DNA from: Calditrichia bacterium | GTDB taxonomy: Bacteria; Calditrichota; Calditrichia; RBG-13-44-9; J075 | Length of the DNA: 62,090 nucleotides | Reading direction: 5' to 3' | Assembly: GCA_028284905.1 (NCBI GenBank) | Contig: JANQQU010000001.1 | Location: forward strand, 1 to 62,090 | Part shown: one piece after another, positions 8,908 to 17,175 of the stretch | How the letters are laid out: each line of letters begins with the position of its first letter | Numbering within the stretch: position 1 is the first letter of the stretch | Notes under the pieces: model-generated | Database searches by the model: none | The model's input: the letters and a program-made list of their open reading frames with translations, nothing else | What the model was told of the DNA's origin: nothing | Program-made: the position numbers and the translations under genes

Positions 8908-9861
8908 TTAAATATTATTACGCAGCATTAATTCCTGCGGATACGGATTCATATACGCTTGTTCGTTAATCCAGGCCACCGGATTCCGGCGAAGATGGTG
9001 TTTTAGCAAAGAGATCGGTACTACCAACGGCACCATTCCTTTTCGATATAATTCAATGGTTTCAACGATTTCCTGCTTGTCACCAGTGTCGATGTCTCTT
9101 TTGAAGTAGCCGAGGATATGGTAAAGGACATTAGCATGCTTGCGGGTGCTGGCGCGTTGCTTCAGTGTGTCCATCAATAATGTGCAATACTGTGTAAGAA
9201 CTTCGGAGAAGTTTTCTCCGCCGGATTGGGCAACCAGGCGGCCAAGCGCCCGATAGTTCACCGGATTGTGGGCCATTACCGTCAACTTGTAAGCAGTGTG
9301 AAATTTTACCAGTCCGCCCGGTGTAGGATCATTTCGTAAAAACTTTTGCAAATCACGATAGGCAAATACCCGGGCAATAAAATTTTCCCGGAGAAGCGGA
9401 TCATTTAAGCGACCTTCTTCTTCTACCGGCAGCAAAGGAAATGCTTCCATCAGCTTACGGGCAAAAATGCCGATGCCGTTTCTCTGCGGAACGTTATTGT
9501 GGTCATATACCCGAACCCGTTCCATACCGCAGGAGGGGGAATCTTTCTTTAAAATGTAGCCGGATAGATCTGAACTGCGAAGTTTTTCCAGGCGCTCGTC
9601 TGCATACTTCAGCATTTTCTCGGTGTAGTCGCTGCCGCTTTTCGGTGCGATCATTTTCGGATTGTTAATATCGCCAACCAGGCGGACATTCTCCCGGGGA
9701 GTTCCCATGCCAATTTCAATCTCCGGGCAAACAGCGACCCAATCAAAATATTTGCTCAGTTTTCCGGTCAAAAAGCGATCATGTTTATGGCCACCATCAA
9801 AGCGAACTTTCATCCCAAGGAGGCAACTGCTGATCCCAACTTTGATTTTTTCTGCTGCCAT
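8908..9861 (-). CDS. DUF523-DUF1722 (YbgA-like) protein
   Basis: The N-terminal half is DUF523 (VGISSCLLGMKVRFDGGHK; CPEIEIGMGTPRENVRL; KKDSPSCGMERV) with conserved cysteines. The C-terminal half is DUF1722, the domain of E. coli YbgA (KFHTAYKLTVMAHNP). I chose ATG 9861 over an upstream ATG at 9933 because it has a GGAG site 5 nt before it and puts DUF523 at the N-terminus, giving 317 residues. DUF523-DUF1722 proteins commonly sit next to photolyase genes and cysteine clusters suggest a metal or redox role, but the biochemical activity is not established. It is first in the likely four-gene unit that continues to phrB and the lipoprotein. Confidence 0.88.
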   Translation of the reverse strand: MAAEKIKVGISSCLLGMKVRFDGGHKHDRFLTGKLSKYFDWVAVCPEIEIGMGTPRENVRLVGDINNPKMIAPKSGSDYTEKMLKYADERLEKLRSSDLSGYILKKDSPSCGMERVRVYDHNNVPQRNGIGIFARKLMEAFPLLPVEEEGRLNDPLLRENFIARVFAYRDLQKFLRNDPTPGGLVKFHTAYKLTVMAHNPVNYRALGRLVAQSGGENFSEVLTQYCTLLMDTLKQRASTRKHANVLYHILGYFKRDIDTGDKQEIVETIELYRKGMVPLVVPISLLKHHLRRNPVAWINEQAYMNPYPQELMLRNNI

Positions 9862-10078
9862 TGCTGCTCCATTATATTTGATTTTGTTTTTGTCTTTAAG
9901 CCAATATAATACAAAATCGCTCAAAACGCTCATTTTTTTTGAAAAAGTTTTCCGGCACTAAACTTTTCGAGAAATAGTCAAGGGGGTAAGTTGTTGTTAT
10001 TGTAAGCTTAATGCAAAATTTAGTGGGGAGGAAAAAGTGTGAAAAAAAATCGCTTGTAGGGCGTATTGAGCGTTTTGA

Positions 10079-11203
10079 TTATCGTTTTCGGCGTTTTCTC
10101 GACTTGCCTGAGCGTTTTGGTTTATTGAAAATCATTTGTTTTAGTACCCCGAATTCCTGTTCAAAATTTGGCGTAAAGACATCCTGACCGAGATTTTCTT
10201 CAATCTCCCGGATTTGCCAAAATCGCCCTTCGGATATCTCTTCTTTGTTGATATGAAACGGTCCATCATCTTTGAGGAGAAAGCCATGAACCAGTTCACT
10301 TTCATGAGCGTTTCGCATTACATAGCGGAAGAGCGGTTGAAATTTAGCCAAGCTAATACCCAATTCTTCTTCCGATTCCCGGTGTAAGGCGGTTTCAATC
10401 GATTCTCCGCTACTGACATGCCCGCCGACAGCGGTATCCCAATAGCCGGGATAGAGATCTTTATTATCCGCACGCTTCTGGAGAAAGAGCTCGCCTTTTC
10501 CATTGATGATATGAACATGCACCACCGGATGGAGTAAATCCGGGTTACCATGAACGGTGCTCCGGGGCGCCTTGCCGACAATTTTCCCTTCCGGGGTAAC
10601 CAGATCAAACCATTCTTCCTGCTCATATTGCTTGATGAGTTTCCGGCGCTGCCAGCGAACACGAATAAATTCTCCGAGCATCATGCCGCCCAAAAGGATG
10701 TAGAGCAGTCCTCCGCTGATAAAGGCCCAGGCTTCGTTGCTCATAAAATAAGCGGAATAAATGATCAGCATGGTGTGAAAGGCGAGCAGATAAAACATAC
10801 GACGCATCATTGTCTTCATCTGCGCCATCTGCTCATCGGAAATTTCCATCCCCTTCATGTAGCGACCGGTCATTTGGATCAGGATAGGGTTATGGGAAAA
10901 AGCGGTGATACCGAGCAGTACTACCAGGATCAGTTCGATTAGGGCAGGCTTTATTTTGAAAAAAATGTCATTTTGAAGAAGAATAGAAACCAGGCCAAGG
11001 AGAACGATTAAACCGGTATCAAACAAAATAAACCGGTCGATTCGTTTTTCTTTATAATAAATCCAGGCGGTTTCCAGAATACCGAAAGTGATTGCAATTA
11101 TTAATCCCCAGGTTAGCCCGAAAAACTCATCGGCAACAATAAAGACCAGCAGGGGGAGAAAACCGATCGAGAGATTTTTAATGAGCGTTTTTTTATCGAG
11201 CAT
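10079..11203 (-). CDS. Membrane protein fused to a NUDIX hydrolase domain
   Basis: Residues 1-185 hold about five to six hydrophobic helices, with YciB/IspZ-like character in the first 110 (IIAITFGILETAWIYYKEKRID, read as two parts). Residues of about 195-345 are a NUDIX domain: VTPEGKIVG, then HPVVHVHIINGKGELFLQKR, and a complete NUDIX box at 261-283 beginning GHVSSGES and ending HRESEEELGI. All metal-binding glutamates of the box are present. The NUDIX part is closest in pattern to the YfcD/isopentenyl-diphosphate-isomerase-like group. A basic tail (KRSGKSRKRRKR) ends the protein. A membrane-tethered nucleotide or diphosphate hydrolase is inferred; the substrate is unknown. Confidence 0.82.
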   Translation of the reverse strand: MLDKKTLIKNLSIGFLPLLVFIVADEFFGLTWGLIIAITFGILETAWIYYKEKRIDRFILFDTGLIVLLGLVSILLQNDIFFKIKPALIELILVVLLGITAFSHNPILIQMTGRYMKGMEISDEQMAQMKTMMRRMFYLLAFHTMLIIYSAYFMSNEAWAFISGGLLYILLGGMMLGEFIRVRWQRRKLIKQYEQEEWFDLVTPEGKIVGKAPRSTVHGNPDLLHPVVHVHIINGKGELFLQKRADNKDLYPGYWDTAVGGHVSSGESIETALHRESEEELGISLAKFQPLFRYVMRNAHESELVHGFLLKDDGPFHINKEEISEGRFWQIREIEENLGQDVFTPNFEQEFGVLKQMIFNKPKRSGKSRKRRKR

Positions 11204-11340
11204 TTGCTGTCCGGTGCGAAATTCAGGATTAAAATATCGGTAGCAGGTGAATTGTTTACATCAGCCAAACTACGGCGATAAATATAAATGCTTTGCTGTG
11301 AATAGAGAAGGGGAATTTTGCTGCAAATAGGGGGGAAGGG

Positions 11341-12903
11341 TTATTCTGCAGACATTGCTTCCGAGATTGTATAAATACTCTCTTGCACTTGCTGGAGGAA
11401 GGGATGGGCTTTAGATAATTTTGCCTTGTAAATATCGAGGGTTTTCCGGAATGAGTCCTGCGCTTGCTGATACTTGCCCTGCGTCTGATAAACCCGGGCA
11501 ATGTTGCTATGAATCGTGCCGACAGTAAAATCATCCGGAGCGACTTTCTGCGAGCGAATATCAATGGCCCAGTTGAAATACTTCAGCGCGGTATCGCCAT
11601 TGTCGGTGTGGAAGTGGGTAAGGCCGACATCGTTCAGTAAAAGACCCATGTACGGATGCTCGGGGCCCATCGTCCGCTCCGCCATTTCCAGGGTGCGATA
11701 AACATAACGACGTGCCATTTCCAGCTTGTTCTGGTTGTAATAGGTCATCCCGATATTTTGCATAATGAAAGATGCGTAAGGATGCTCAATTTTTAAGCGG
11801 CTTTCGACGATTTGCAGGGCCCGGCGGAAGTAGTCCAGTGCGTCATCAAATCTCTTTTGCTTGCGGAGGACATTACCGAGTTTCATAATGATCGGAATGA
11901 GCGAGGCATGCCGCATACCGAGTTTGTTCTCGCCCATGCGCAATGCTTTCCGGCAATGTTGATAAGCATCCTGCAATTCTCCCAGGGAGCTCATCACATC
12001 CCCGATGTTCGCAGTGATAATCATTTTTGCCGGATGGTTGTCGCCACGAAGCTTCTTCTCGCCGATGGTTGCTGCCTGTTTCATGAAGGTGAGCGCTTCT
12101 TCGTAATTTCCGCGCGCCTCATGCAGTTTACCGAGGTTGTTGAGAATTTCCGGAAAGAAAGTTTCATTGCCAATTAACATGGCAAGGTCCATTTGCTGAT
12201 TGAGTAAATCAATCGACTCCTGGTATTCGCCCATGCGATAATGCAAAGCGGCAGTTTTGCCCATCAGATTATATTTCAGGACGAGATCAATATTATCATC
12301 TTCATATTCAATATTGAGCGCGCGATATACTGCGGATAAATTATGCTTTTTCGAATGGGTCTCCGCAGAATCCGAATTTGCAAAATGATCCACCAGGTAA
12401 TGCGCCAGACGAAAACGGTCCTGATCCATCTGCTGGAACATGAAGAGGTTCGCCCGCCATTCCCACATATCCGAAGCATCTTCCCGCACGTATTCAAGAA
12501 AATCGATCGGCATGAAAAAAATCATGGTATGATTGAGGCGGCGCATATCGAAGAGGCGTAAATTCAGATTCTCCAAAATGTCCAGGCGGAAATCTGTTGG
12601 TGTCGGCATCACCGCTTCCGGTAATCCGGTGATTGCAAAACGGGATTTCTCCGGTGCCGTTGCCAGCGTTTTTACCAGCGATTGTAAGGGATCTTCATAT
12701 TTGCTCAGATCGAAAGACTGGAGAGGGATTTTATAGGTTGTTGAAAGCTGTTCGGTAATTTCTTTCAGGGTTTCGGGGGCGTCATATACGACAAAATGCA
12801 GGGCAAAACCATCGCTACCCTGCAGCACTTCCGCAAGGCGGGGAAGGTCATTCATTCTCTGCCGGAGATTCTTCGCTCCGTTAGTTTTGCCGTTTGTGCT
12901 CAT
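11341..12903 (-). CDS. TPR-repeat protein (kinesin-light-chain type)
   Basis: The 520-residue protein has an N-terminal region (1-200) of unknown fold with strand-helix alternation (FALHFVVYDAP; SRFAITGLPEAV; MIFFMPIDFLEY), reminiscent of a nucleotide-binding domain but without a Walker A motif. Residues of about 215-510 are at least six TPR units with the kinesin-light-chain pattern (AAIGEKKLRGDNHPAKMI; ALQIVESRLKIEHPYASF; RTMGPEHPYMGLLLNDVG). There is no signal peptide or membrane segment, so it is probably cytoplasmic and acts as a protein scaffold. It is first on the minus strand after a divergent promoter region shared with sfsA. The partner is unknown. Confidence 0.82.
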   Translation of the reverse strand: MSTNGKTNGAKNLRQRMNDLPRLAEVLQGSDGFALHFVVYDAPETLKEITEQLSTTYKIPLQSFDLSKYEDPLQSLVKTLATAPEKSRFAITGLPEAVMPTPTDFRLDILENLNLRLFDMRRLNHTMIFFMPIDFLEYVREDASDMWEWRANLFMFQQMDQDRFRLAHYLVDHFANSDSAETHSKKHNLSAVYRALNIEYEDDNIDLVLKYNLMGKTAALHYRMGEYQESIDLLNQQMDLAMLIGNETFFPEILNNLGKLHEARGNYEEALTFMKQAATIGEKKLRGDNHPAKMIITANIGDVMSSLGELQDAYQHCRKALRMGENKLGMRHASLIPIIMKLGNVLRKQKRFDDALDYFRRALQIVESRLKIEHPYASFIMQNIGMTYYNQNKLEMARRYVYRTLEMAERTMGPEHPYMGLLLNDVGLTHFHTDNGDTALKYFNWAIDIRSQKVAPDDFTVGTIHSNIARVYQTQGKYQQAQDSFRKTLDIYKAKLSKAHPFLQQVQESIYTISEAMSAE

Positions 12904-13257
12904 TGTTTAACCTGCTGAAAACCGGTGCAGATACGACTACCGGAAGTGAAAAAATATGCTGTATCTGATGCAGATTGCCTGTTTACAAATATTATGTTGC
13001 GTTATTGTTGTGACAGGCCATCTTCGGTAAAGTTACATATAAAATTTACCGGATTGCCACAATATTGGCAAATAATACAATATTTTACACTAAAATTCGT
13101 TACTATCTGGTGATGCCAATCAATATTATAATTGCCGATATCAATTTTTCCAATCGAATCGGAAGTTTTGGGAGGTTACTGCCGGGGAATGCCGGGATGA
13201 TACTGGGCAGTCAATATTTGATTTTCTTTTTCTCCTCATAGTTATTATAGTAAGCAT
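12904..13257. promoter_or_regulatory. Divergent intergenic region with a TTGCCA dyad
   Basis: This 354-nt AT-rich region separates the divergent TPR and sfsA genes and must hold both promoters. A dyad TTGCCA-N6-TGGCAA lies at 13054-13071 and could be an operator, but no regulator can be named. Nothing else was seen. Confidence 0.3.
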
Positions 13258-13953
13258 ATGAATATTTCGCAACCATTATATCGCGGTAAATTAATTCGCC
13301 GCTATAAACGTTTCCTGGCAGATGTTGAACTGACGTCAGGGGAGGTTGTTACTGCCCATAGTGCCAATACCGGCAGTATGCGCGGTTGCAGTACACCTGG
13401 CAGCGCGGTTTTACTTTCCAAAAGTGATAATCCGAAAAGGAAACTTAAATACACCTGGGAATTGGTGGAAGTAAATCAAAGTTGGATTTGCATCAATACC
13501 GCTTTACCGAATCGCCTGGTAGAAGAAGCAATTGAAAATGATCATATCCCGGCATTGCGTGGGTATTCGCAAATTCGCCGGGAAGTTCGCTATGCTGAAA
13601 ACAGCCGGATCGATTTACTGCTGGAACGCCCGGGGCAGCACTGTTACGTTGAGGTGAAGAATGTTACCTTGATGGAAAACGGTACCGCGCTTTTTCCTGA
13701 TGCGGTAACTACTCGTGGACAAAAGCACTTACGGGATCTGATGAAAATGGTTGATGAGGGACACCGCAGCATTATTTTTTATGTCGTAAATCGAAGCGAT
13801 ACTACTGGTTTTTCCCCGGCGGATGACATCGACCCGGTTTATGGAAAATTACTAAGAGAAGCAGTTGCACATGGCGTAGAAGCACTCGCTTACCAAACCC
13901 GCATCACCCCACCAGAAATTATCATCTCCGAACAACTACAAGTACTACTGTAA
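13258..13953 (+). CDS. sfsA: SfsA family DNA-binding/nuclease protein
   Basis: The 231-residue protein matches SfsA in length (E. coli has 234) and motifs: RRYKRFLADVEL near the N-terminus (OB-like fold), HSANTGSMRG, then the nuclease-like core RIDLLLERPGQHCYVEVKNV and LFPDAVTTRGQKHLRDLM. The E-V-K of the last core fits the PD-(D/E)XK-type active site proposed for SfsA. The family was first noted for a sugar-fermentation phenotype and later for DNA/RNA nuclease activity; its true cellular role is debated. The ATG at 13258 lacks a strong ribosome site. A GCCCATTTG-type repeat begins just after the stop codon. Confidence 0.95.
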   Translation: MNISQPLYRGKLIRRYKRFLADVELTSGEVVTAHSANTGSMRGCSTPGSAVLLSKSDNPKRKLKYTWELVEVNQSWICINTALPNRLVEEAIENDHIPALRGYSQIRREVRYAENSRIDLLLERPGQHCYVEVKNVTLMENGTALFPDAVTTRGQKHLRDLMKMVDEGHRSIIFYVVNRSDTTGFSPADDIDPVYGKLLREAVAHGVEALAYQTRITPPEIIISEQLQVLL

Positions 13954-13963
13954 TAAATATGCC

Positions 13964-13995
13964 TTTTTGCCCATTTGCCCACTTGCCCATTTGCT
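13964..13995. repeat. GCCCATTTG-type dispersed repeat, copy 1
   Basis: Three tandem units of the form TTGCCCATT/CTTG begin ten nt after the sfsA stop. Related copies occur at 19769-19844, 33391-33414 and 52779-52836, each abutting gene ends. Confidence 0.7.
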
Positions 13996-14148
13996 AATCT
14001 ATTCCACATCAAGAAGTTCTCATCGTTATAGCAAGTTTGTAACGGGACTGCAATATCCAGATGTAAATTAGATCAAAATTTATGCATAAATGCTTGTTAT
14101 TATTTTCTCTTATTGTTTTTCAAATTTTTATTTTGCACATTTCCGCGA

Positions 14149-14154
14149 TATAAT
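14149..14154 (+). promoter_or_regulatory. Possible -10 element (TATAAT)
   Basis: A consensus TATAAT lies 41 nt before the start of the beta-barrel protein at 14196. No convincing -35 element is seen at 16-18 nt, so this is only suggestive. Confidence 0.25.
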
Positions 14155-14195
14155 AATCCTTCATGTGTAAGTAACTAAAAGTAAAGAGGTTAGGT

Positions 14196-14969
14196 ATGAG
14201 AAGTCTGCGATTGACTGTTGGTTTATTAGTCTTTTTGTCACTTGGAGGTTTTGCCCAGGATGATGAATTTTTTAGCAATGTTCGAACTTTTCAAAGTTTC
14301 TTCCGGGATGCGGGTGTTATGGACAACGCCTACGGAGAGACAGGTCTTGGCTACTCCGATATGAACTTCGGAAGTCTTCTGGATGTTGCTGTTCAGGGAG
14401 GCCTTCCGGTAAGTCCGCAGTTGGAATTGGGGTTTGGTGCAAATTTCCTGAGTTTTAGCCCGGATGCCGGGGACGGTAGCTCCGGTATTGGCGATGTTCG
14501 CGTGTCTGGTATTTACAGCTTAGTGCCGGATCCCAGTAAGATTGGTGCCGGTGGATATATAACACTGCCGGTTGGTAGTGAGGATGTTGGCGCCGGCGAT
14601 CTGGATTTTGGTTTCTTCGGAGCCATTCGCCATCCTTTGAACGATAATATGGTTCTGACTGGTAATGTCGGTATCGATTTTTTTGAAATTACAACTTTTA
14701 GTTTTAATCCGACGACATTCGAAACCGAAGAAAGCACAGAGTATGAGTCTTCTCTTGGTTTAGCCGGCGGTGTGATTAACAAACTGAATGAGCAAACGCA
14801 TATCGTTGGTGAATTTGTACTAAGAACCGAAGGCAACTTTATGTTGATTAGTGGTGGTGTGAATCATGATTTGGGCTCCGGCACTGTCCGTGGCGCATTA
14901 GGTGTAGGTCTGGATGATGGCGCACCGGATTTTGTTATTTCCGCCAGCTTTCTGAAATTCTTTAATTGA
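14196..14969 (+). CDS. Putative outer-membrane beta-barrel protein
   Basis: The 257-residue protein has a signal peptide (1-20, ending GGFAQ) and then glycine-rich alternating strands (LDVAVQGGLPVSPQLELGFG; GVIAD-type turns; VRGALGVGLDD), ending in the aromatic residue pair FF before the last Asn. This pattern fits a small porin-like barrel of the outer membrane. Strand composition recalls transporter-like barrels of the MetA-phenol type, but no specific family can be asserted. Ribosome sites AGAGG and TTAGG precede ATG 14196. A strong terminator follows at 15020-15051, so this is a single-gene unit. Confidence 0.7.
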   Translation: MRSLRLTVGLLVFLSLGGFAQDDEFFSNVRTFQSFFRDAGVMDNAYGETGLGYSDMNFGSLLDVAVQGGLPVSPQLELGFGANFLSFSPDAGDGSSGIGDVRVSGIYSLVPDPSKIGAGGYITLPVGSEDVGAGDLDFGFFGAIRHPLNDNMVLTGNVGIDFFEITTFSFNPTTFETEESTEYESSLGLAGGVINKLNEQTHIVGEFVLRTEGNFMLISGGVNHDLGSGTVRGALGVGLDDGAPDFVISASFLKFFN

Positions 14970-15019
14970 TTATTCATTAGCACTAAAGCAGCTTGAAAGT
15001 AGTTTTGGAAATTTACTAA

Positions 15020-15051
15020 ACACCGTCTCTAATCAGAGACGGTGTTTTTTT
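15020..15051 (+). terminator. Rho-independent terminator after the barrel gene
   Basis: An 11-bp perfect stem (ACACCGTCTCT / AGAGACGGTGT) with loop AATC is followed by six T residues. Confidence 0.93.
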
Positions 15052-15084
15052 ATATGCATATGCTAATTGAAGGGAGATAGAGGA

Positions 15085-15606
15085 ATGAATCTGAGAATGT
15101 TTATGGGGTATTTGTTGATATTATTAATTGGCGCTTTTATGATCTCTGCCTGCGAAGGGCCGGTAGGTCCACAGGGGGAAACCGGGGCAGCAGGTGAGCA
15201 GGGCGACCCCGGATTGCCGGGTTCTTCCGATAAACAAATTCGCCTGGGGTTTGAAATGACCGGCGGATTTGGTATAAGTAGTGATACTGCCCGGGTGATT
15301 GGTCCTTCGGTGTACATTACTAACTTTGACAAACGTAATTATGCCGGTGTCGATTCAATCGTATTTTCCGCACTGTTAACACCAGATGACAGTACTTATT
15401 TTGCCCATGTCGAGCTCTATAATGTTACGGATGGTGTGCCGATTGCTAATAGTGATATTTCGACAAATTCATACCAATGGGTAGAAAGTGGAAATATTTA
15501 TGATGATTTGCCGGATAAAGCAATCGATCTGAGTTTTCAGATTCGTCTCTCCAGCTATGGTGGCCATGGCTCTCTTCGGCGGGCAGTATTGTTTCTTTAT
15601 CGCTAG
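15085..15606 (+). CDS. Lipoprotein with a collagen-like Gly-X-Y segment
   Basis: I place the start at ATG 15085, 8 nt after GGGAG; an in-frame TTG at 15067 would add six charged residues before the signal peptide and is less likely. The product has 173 residues. The lipobox MISAC places the lipidated cysteine near residue 23. It is followed by a short collagen-like run, GPVGPQGETGAAGEQGDPG, of about six triplets. The remaining 120 residues are beta-rich (VDSIVFSALLTPDDSTYFAH) with no named domain. Bacterial collagen-like runs of this size usually act as stalks or trimerising elements at the surface. The cargo or binding target is unknown. Confidence 0.8.
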   Translation: MNLRMFMGYLLILLIGAFMISACEGPVGPQGETGAAGEQGDPGLPGSSDKQIRLGFEMTGGFGISSDTARVIGPSVYITNFDKRNYAGVDSIVFSALLTPDDSTYFAHVELYNVTDGVPIANSDISTNSYQWVESGNIYDDLPDKAIDLSFQIRLSSYGGHGSLRRAVLFLYR

Positions 15607-15660
15607 TGTAAGTGATCTTTATAAAGGCAATAGTTTTGTTTTGCCGCAAACCGAATTTAA

Positions 15661-15693
15661 AAGAGAAGCCGCTTCAAGGAAGCGGCTTCTCTT
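15661..15693. terminator. Bidirectional terminator between convergent genes
   Basis: A 14-bp perfect stem (AAGAGAAGCCGCTT / AAGCGGCTTCTCTT) with loop CAAGG sits between the convergent lipoprotein and oxidoreductase genes. On the minus strand it is followed by TTAAATT, on the plus strand by ATTTACT, so T-tracts are modest on both sides. Confidence 0.8.
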
Positions 15694-15698
15694 ATTTA

Positions 15699-17120
15699 CT
15701 AATGTGTCAACGCTTCCAAAAATTGCCTGCCTTTTTCAAACGCCGCCTCATTGAGCGGAATAAGCGCACATTTTTCGGAGAGCGCACTGCGGATAGCTGT
15801 CAAAAATGTACCGGGAGGAAAGAGTTCCGTTACCGACTGCAGGGCACCCAGGGCGACAATGTTTTTAACCATGATGTTGCCGAGGCTGCGGGCAATCTCC
15901 GTCATCGGCACGCCGAAGCATTGGACATTGCTATCCAATTCCGGCACTTCAGTGATAACCGAACTATCATAAATGACAATGCCACCCGGTCTAACCGCCG
16001 GTGCAAATTTCATCAGACTTGGTGAGTTAAAGGCAATTAATATGTGTGGATCCGGTGCGGCTGGAGAAAGCACTTCCGTACGGGCAATATGAACATCCGC
16101 ATAGGATGTGCCGCCCCGCGATTGTGGTCCATAGCTGGGAATATGGGTGGCATCAAAGCTTTCATTGATGGCTGCTCTTGTTAGAAGCATTGCCGCCGTC
16201 TGGGCACCATCGCCACCAGCTCCGGCCATCTTTACGGAGATATCATCCGTATCAATATGCGCCGGAAAGTGATCCGAGAATCGCGGTAGTTCTTCTTCTG
16301 CAGTGCCAAGTTGATCGACCAGCGCCTGTGGATCGAAATTGGGAAGATCCATATCAAACCAGGGTTCCACGACAAGATCTTTCTTTACGCCCAACGGGAA
16401 GATCGGCAGCATTTTCTCTTTAATCCACTCCTGCGCTTCATCGCTGCTCATCCGTAAGTGCGTGGGGCATTCGGAAAGTACTTCGACAAAAGCAAATCCC
16501 CGCTTTTCCGTTTGCAGGCGGATTGCTTTCCGAATCGCTTTCTTCGCTCGATTCCGCTGCTTGTTATCAAACAATGCCACCCGCTCGACATAGATCGGTC
16601 CATCCATCTGAGCGATCATTTCTGCCACTTTCAATGGTTCGCCCATCAGGCGATCTCTGCCATCGGGCGATGTCGCCGTGGCCATTCCCATCGGGGTGGT
16701 CGGCGCGAGCTGGCCGCCGGTCATTGCATATGTGCCGTTGTTTACAAAAATCACTGTAATCGGCAGTCCCAGTTGAGCCGTCTGGATAATTTCCGCCAGG
16801 CCAATGGAGGCGAGATCGCCATCGCCCTGGTAGCAAATGACCACAGCATCGGGGTTGGCGACCTTATGCCCGATCGCTACCGCCGGGGCTCGTCCATGCG
16901 CTGCCTGGGTATTGCCGACATCCATGTAATAGTACATAAACACGCTGCATCCCACCGGAGAGATCAATACCGTGCGATCCTGGATGTCCAGCGCTTCTAT
17001 CGTTTCTGCGAGATAATTATGGGCCAGACCATGGCCACAGCCGGGGCAGTAGTGAGTTGTAGCGCCCTTGATTCCTTCCCCCCGGGCGTGACGGGTAAAC
17101 TTTTCATAATAAACGCTCAT
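15699..17120 (-). CDS. 2-oxoacid:ferredoxin oxidoreductase, fused beta-gamma subunit
   Basis: With its partner this enzyme would oxidise or reductively carboxylate 2-oxoacids using thiamine diphosphate and ferredoxin. Residues 1-265 are the beta (TPP) subunit: HYCPGCGHG, the TPP/Mg motif GDGD at 99-102 and NNGTYAMTGGQ at 127-137. Residues of about 288-473 are the gamma subunit (VKMAGAGGDGAQTAAML; PSYGPQSRGGTSYADVHI). Start ATG 17120 has AAAGGAGC about 6 nt upstream and is preferred to 17138. The delta-alpha gene ends 55 nt upstream. Substrate cannot be fixed from sequence; 2-oxoglutarate or branched-chain 2-oxoacids are both possible. Confidence 0.93.
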   Translation of the reverse strand: MSVYYEKFTRHARGEGIKGATTHYCPGCGHGLAHNYLAETIEALDIQDRTVLISPVGCSVFMYYYMDVGNTQAAHGRAPAVAIGHKVANPDAVVICYQGDGDLASIGLAEIIQTAQLGLPITVIFVNNGTYAMTGGQLAPTTPMGMATATSPDGRDRLMGEPLKVAEMIAQMDGPIYVERVALFDNKQRNRAKKAIRKAIRLQTEKRGFAFVEVLSECPTHLRMSSDEAQEWIKEKMLPIFPLGVKKDLVVEPWFDMDLPNFDPQALVDQLGTAEEELPRFSDHFPAHIDTDDISVKMAGAGGDGAQTAAMLLTRAAINESFDATHIPSYGPQSRGGTSYADVHIARTEVLSPAAPDPHILIAFNSPSLMKFAPAVRPGGIVIYDSSVITEVPELDSNVQCFGVPMTEIARSLGNIMVKNIVALGALQSVTELFPPGTFLTAIRSALSEKCALIPLNEAAFEKGRQFLEALTH

Positions 17121-17175
17121 TATCGGCTCCTTTATCATTTAGGATTTCCGAAGAAGGCATACCGGAATCTATCGT

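Noticed and set aside
9862..9933. Longer start for the DUF523-DUF1722 protein
   Set aside because: The 24 added residues lie before the DUF523 fold, and ATG 9861 has a well-placed GGAG.
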